Source of the DNA: Sphagnum magellanicum
Taxonomy: Eukaryota; Streptophyta; Sphagnopsida; Sphagnales; Sphagnaceae
DNA: 64,000 nucleotides
Assembly (NCBI GenBank): GCA_021904315.1
Contig: CM038920.1
Location: 5,890,001 to 5,954,000, forward strand
Direction: 5' to 3'
How positions within the stretch are numbered: the stretch's first letter is position 1; each line of letters starts with the position of its first letter. Both the position numbers and the translations under genes were made by a program. A model generated the notes under the pieces. That model was not told the DNA's origin, ran no database searches, and saw only the letters and a program-made list of their open reading frames with translations. Positions 61,945 to 64,000 of this stretch are shown piece after piece.

Positions 61945-62488
61945 ACGGTTCTTTACCCCGTCGACCCCCCCCCCCTGCTCGGTCCTTCGCATTTCCCACT
62001 CCAGTTCTTTAACCTGTCAAGCCCCCTCGCCCGGTCCTTTGCATTTCCCACTCTGGTTCTTTAACCCGTCGATCCCCCCCGGCCGGTCCTTCCCATTTCC
62101 CACTCCGGTTCTTTAACCCGTCGACCCCCCCCACCCAGTCCTTTGCATTTCCCACTCTGGTTCTTTAACCCGTCGATCCCCCCCGGCCGGTCCTTCCCAT
62201 TTCCCACTCCGGTTCTTTAACCCGTCGACCCCCCCACCCGGTCCTTCACATTTCCCACTCCAATTTTTTAACCTTTCGATTCCGGTTCTTGAGAACCCAA
62301 CATGAACAAAAGAACCGTCGGTTCCTTTCATTTCAACAACCTTGCTGAGCTGATGGTTTTCGTGAAAGATCTGCCATTTCGTTGGCCGGTTCTTTGACTT
62401 TGTCATTATTTTGAGGCCCATAATTATGTACCAAGACTACCTTAACTGTCCGTGGCCACTGTCCGTTCGGAGGTACCCATTGCTTCCC
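61945..62488 (-). repeat. Right inverted-repeat arm with seven 52-bp units
   Basis: Minus-strand counterpart of 59859-60315. Units are marked on the plus strand by GGTTCTTTAACCC or variants at 61947, 62002, 62055, 62107, 62159, 62211 and 62262. The outer part ends CCCATTGCTTCCC at 62488. A 102-residue minus frame (62113-62421) runs through it and only mirrors the repeat. Confidence 0.88.
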
Positions 62489-62502
62489 TAAGTACATAAT
62501 AT

Positions 62503-63416
62503 ATGTATGTATGTAGGTTGGTGGGTAGGTAGGTAGTACATTTAGGTAGGTAGGTAATATGTAAGTGGGTAGGTGGATTACAAAATTATAAGTGGGAGGG
62601 AGGAGGTAAGTATGTAATAGGCATAAAATGTCCCATTTGACTAGTGAACATTAGTCATTTTGATTAAAAATGTTAATTTCTTATGTTCAATTTGATTAGA
62701 TGTCTCATTTGATTAACACCCATTAGTCGTTTTGACTAGGATTGTTTAACTTGACTAAAGGGTAGATGTAAGTTATGGTGGTTCAAAAGCGATAAGAGTC
62801 CTAGTCTCAAAAATCCATATAAATGGAAAAAATAACCCTAGAATGGAAAAAAATTAAAAACCAATGTTTAATGGGTCTTATGTGGTGATTAATCAATTAA
62901 CAAAATTTATTGTTGTAATTTTTTTTCAATTCATTTTTTTTTTTTCCATCATGTAACATATATTGAATCCTTAAAAAAAATATTGAGATGAATTAATCAT
63001 AATAAAAATGCATTTGAATGTTAATGTAGAACCCATATTATAGTCCATATGTCCACTTTAAAAGTCCATTACTATATGATTAGTGTATGTTTATTGAATT
63101 TTGCTCTTTAATAAATATTCTTATTCAAGTTGACAATTTTAATCCATAAATATTTTTATGAAATTGATGATTTTACAATGTGTTTGTGACATTTGAATAT
63201 AGTACATTCTATGAAAAATCCATAAGGTTGTAAAAAGGGAGCCATCGTAGCTTGCATCTACCTTAGATGTATTGGTCAAATATGTCATTAAATAGTCAAG
63301 TTGATTGTTTAAAAAATACATGCTTTGGGCTTTTAGTCAAAAAGAACATTTCCATTAGTAAAAAAGGACTAGTTAGTCAACTTGAACCATTTAAAAAACA
63401 AAGTTTTGTAGTGGTG
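62503..63416. other. Intergenic, no gene
   Basis: Starts with GTAGGTAGG repeats (to about 62610). TTTGACTAGT(G/C)A and TTTGATTAG words recur at 62640-62750 and 63365-63385, and also on the other side of the composite element near 59090-59105. Confidence 0.4.
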
Positions 63417-64000
63417 TAGGTAGGCCTTTGTGAACCTATGTGAGCATAGGTTATTTTAGGTGATTTTAAGTTATTTTATATTAATCTAAATAGTTGTAGA
63501 TAGGTTGTGAATCAAAGTGAACATAGGTTATTATAGATTAGGATAAGATTAATTTAGGTTTAAACTTGGTTAATTGAGTTTAGCCTAGGTTTAACTTGGG
63601 TTAGTTTAGGTTTAACTAAGGTTTAACCTTGATGAACCTAGGTATAACCTTGGTTAGTTTACATTTAACCTAGGTTAAACTTAGGTCTATCCTAAGTTAA
63701 TTTAAAGTTAACCTTGTTTGACATAAGTTAACATACATTAGCTTATTTTAGTTTAGGTATCCTTAGGTTAATTTATGATGGCATAAGGAGTGCCAAGTTA
63801 GCTTAAGTTAATTTTGGTGAACCTATGGTTAACCAAAACTATATTAGGTTAACATGGGGTTAACTTAGGTTCAATTAGGTTAATGTAAATTAATCTTGGT
63901 CATCCTAAGTTAGTTTAGATTAACTTATGTTTACCTAAACTAAATTATTTTCGGTAGTTTAAGTTGAGTTATGCATGGTTAACTTAAAGTAAATAGGCTT
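63417..64000. repeat. Degenerate AGGTTAACCT-like tract at the window end
   Basis: Dense AGGTTTAACCTAGG, TTAGGTTAA and ACCTTGGTTAG words, many self-complementary, with a loose 10-12 base rhythm. It continues past the window. It resembles a worn simple repeat and is not clean telomeric TTTAGGG. Confidence 0.6.

Larger units (their letters stand above)
59487..62502. mobile_element. Gene-carrying foldback/Pack-MULE-like element with long inverted repeats
   Basis: The left arm 59859-60315 is repeated in inverse orientation at 61945-62488, more than 90 percent alike by eye. Both arms contain GGGCCTCAAAATAATGACAA, AAAGAACCGGCCAACGAA and arrays of a 52-bp unit. TAAGTACATAATAT is found at 59487-59500 and again at 62489-62502, exactly where right-arm similarity ends, so it may be a target duplication. 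If so, the element has an extra 358 bases on the left. Inside lie a captured zinc-finger gene piece and a 735-bp repeat. No transposase is visible, so it would need help to move. Mutator-like Pack-MULEs and foldback elements both have long arms; the subterminal tandem arrays favour the latter. Confidence 0.75.

Noticed and set aside
62113-62421. 102-residue minus frame, Gly-rich repeats
   Set aside because: It is a translation of the 52-bp units in the right inverted arm.
58921-63413. Larger CACTA-like element enclosing the composite element
   Set aside because: The left end reads CATTATTAG rather than CACTA, and the match to the right end (TTTTGTAGTG at 63404-63413) is weak. Target duplication not clear. 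Only TTGACTAG words on both sides hint at it.

Overview
The window looks like nuclear DNA of a land plant with a large, AT-rich, transposon-filled genome. It has GT-AG introns, plant-type genes and many decayed mobile elements. The genes and the elements resemble ones I know from non-flowering plants (moss, fern, lycophyte or conifer grade), but the species cannot be fixed from sequence alone. Only three genes look intact in 64 kb. Single-frame reading gives only pieces of each, so I rebuilt them exon by exon from splice sites and reading phase.

Intact genes: (1) a seven-exon sterol 4-alpha-methyl oxidase of the SMO2 type at 4829-8379 (+), 277 residues with all three histidine boxes. (2) A four-exon, single-RRM RNA-binding protein of the RBM7-like plant family at 34449-36860 (-), 174 residues. 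(3) A two-exon secreted DUF3455-type protein at 51790-52927 (+), 203 residues, with a TATA box and a tandemly duplicated 3' flank. They belong to unrelated pathways (sterol synthesis, RNA metabolism, unknown extracytoplasmic role) and show no shared regulation.

Layout: 0.3-3.1 kb is a decayed non-LTR-type reverse transcriptase. 3.4-3.9 kb is a GC-rich repeat. SMO2 follows. 8.7-13.4 kb holds a foldback element with 185-bp arms and several short tandem arrays. 13.4-20.7 kb is AT-rich and mostly featureless. 20.75-21.43 kb is a 137-bp satellite. 23.5-25.0 kb is a 0.74-kb dispersed repeat followed by a 109-bp tandem array. 26.2-26.9 kb is a small CACTA-like element. 32.2 kb carries a MITE, then comes the RRM gene. 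37.7-38.7 kb has tandem arrays and 38.9-40.2 kb a decayed hAT-like transposase. 43.8-47.3 kb is TAGG-rich low-complexity DNA. 49.5-49.8 kb is a tandem duplication, then the DUF3455 gene, then a second MITE copy at 54.4 kb. 59.5-62.5 kb is the composite inverted-repeat element described next. The window ends in degenerate AGGTTAACCT-like DNA.

The most notable object is the element at about 59.5-62.5 kb. Its long inverted repeats contain arrays of a 52-bp unit (five on the left, seven on the right). It encloses two exons plus the intron of an RS/CCCH zinc-finger gene, now frameshifted, and a 735-bp repeat whose second copy is at 23.5 kb. A roughly 90-bp direct duplication brackets this cargo. 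It resembles a gene-capturing foldback or Pack-MULE-type transposon. No transposase was seen.
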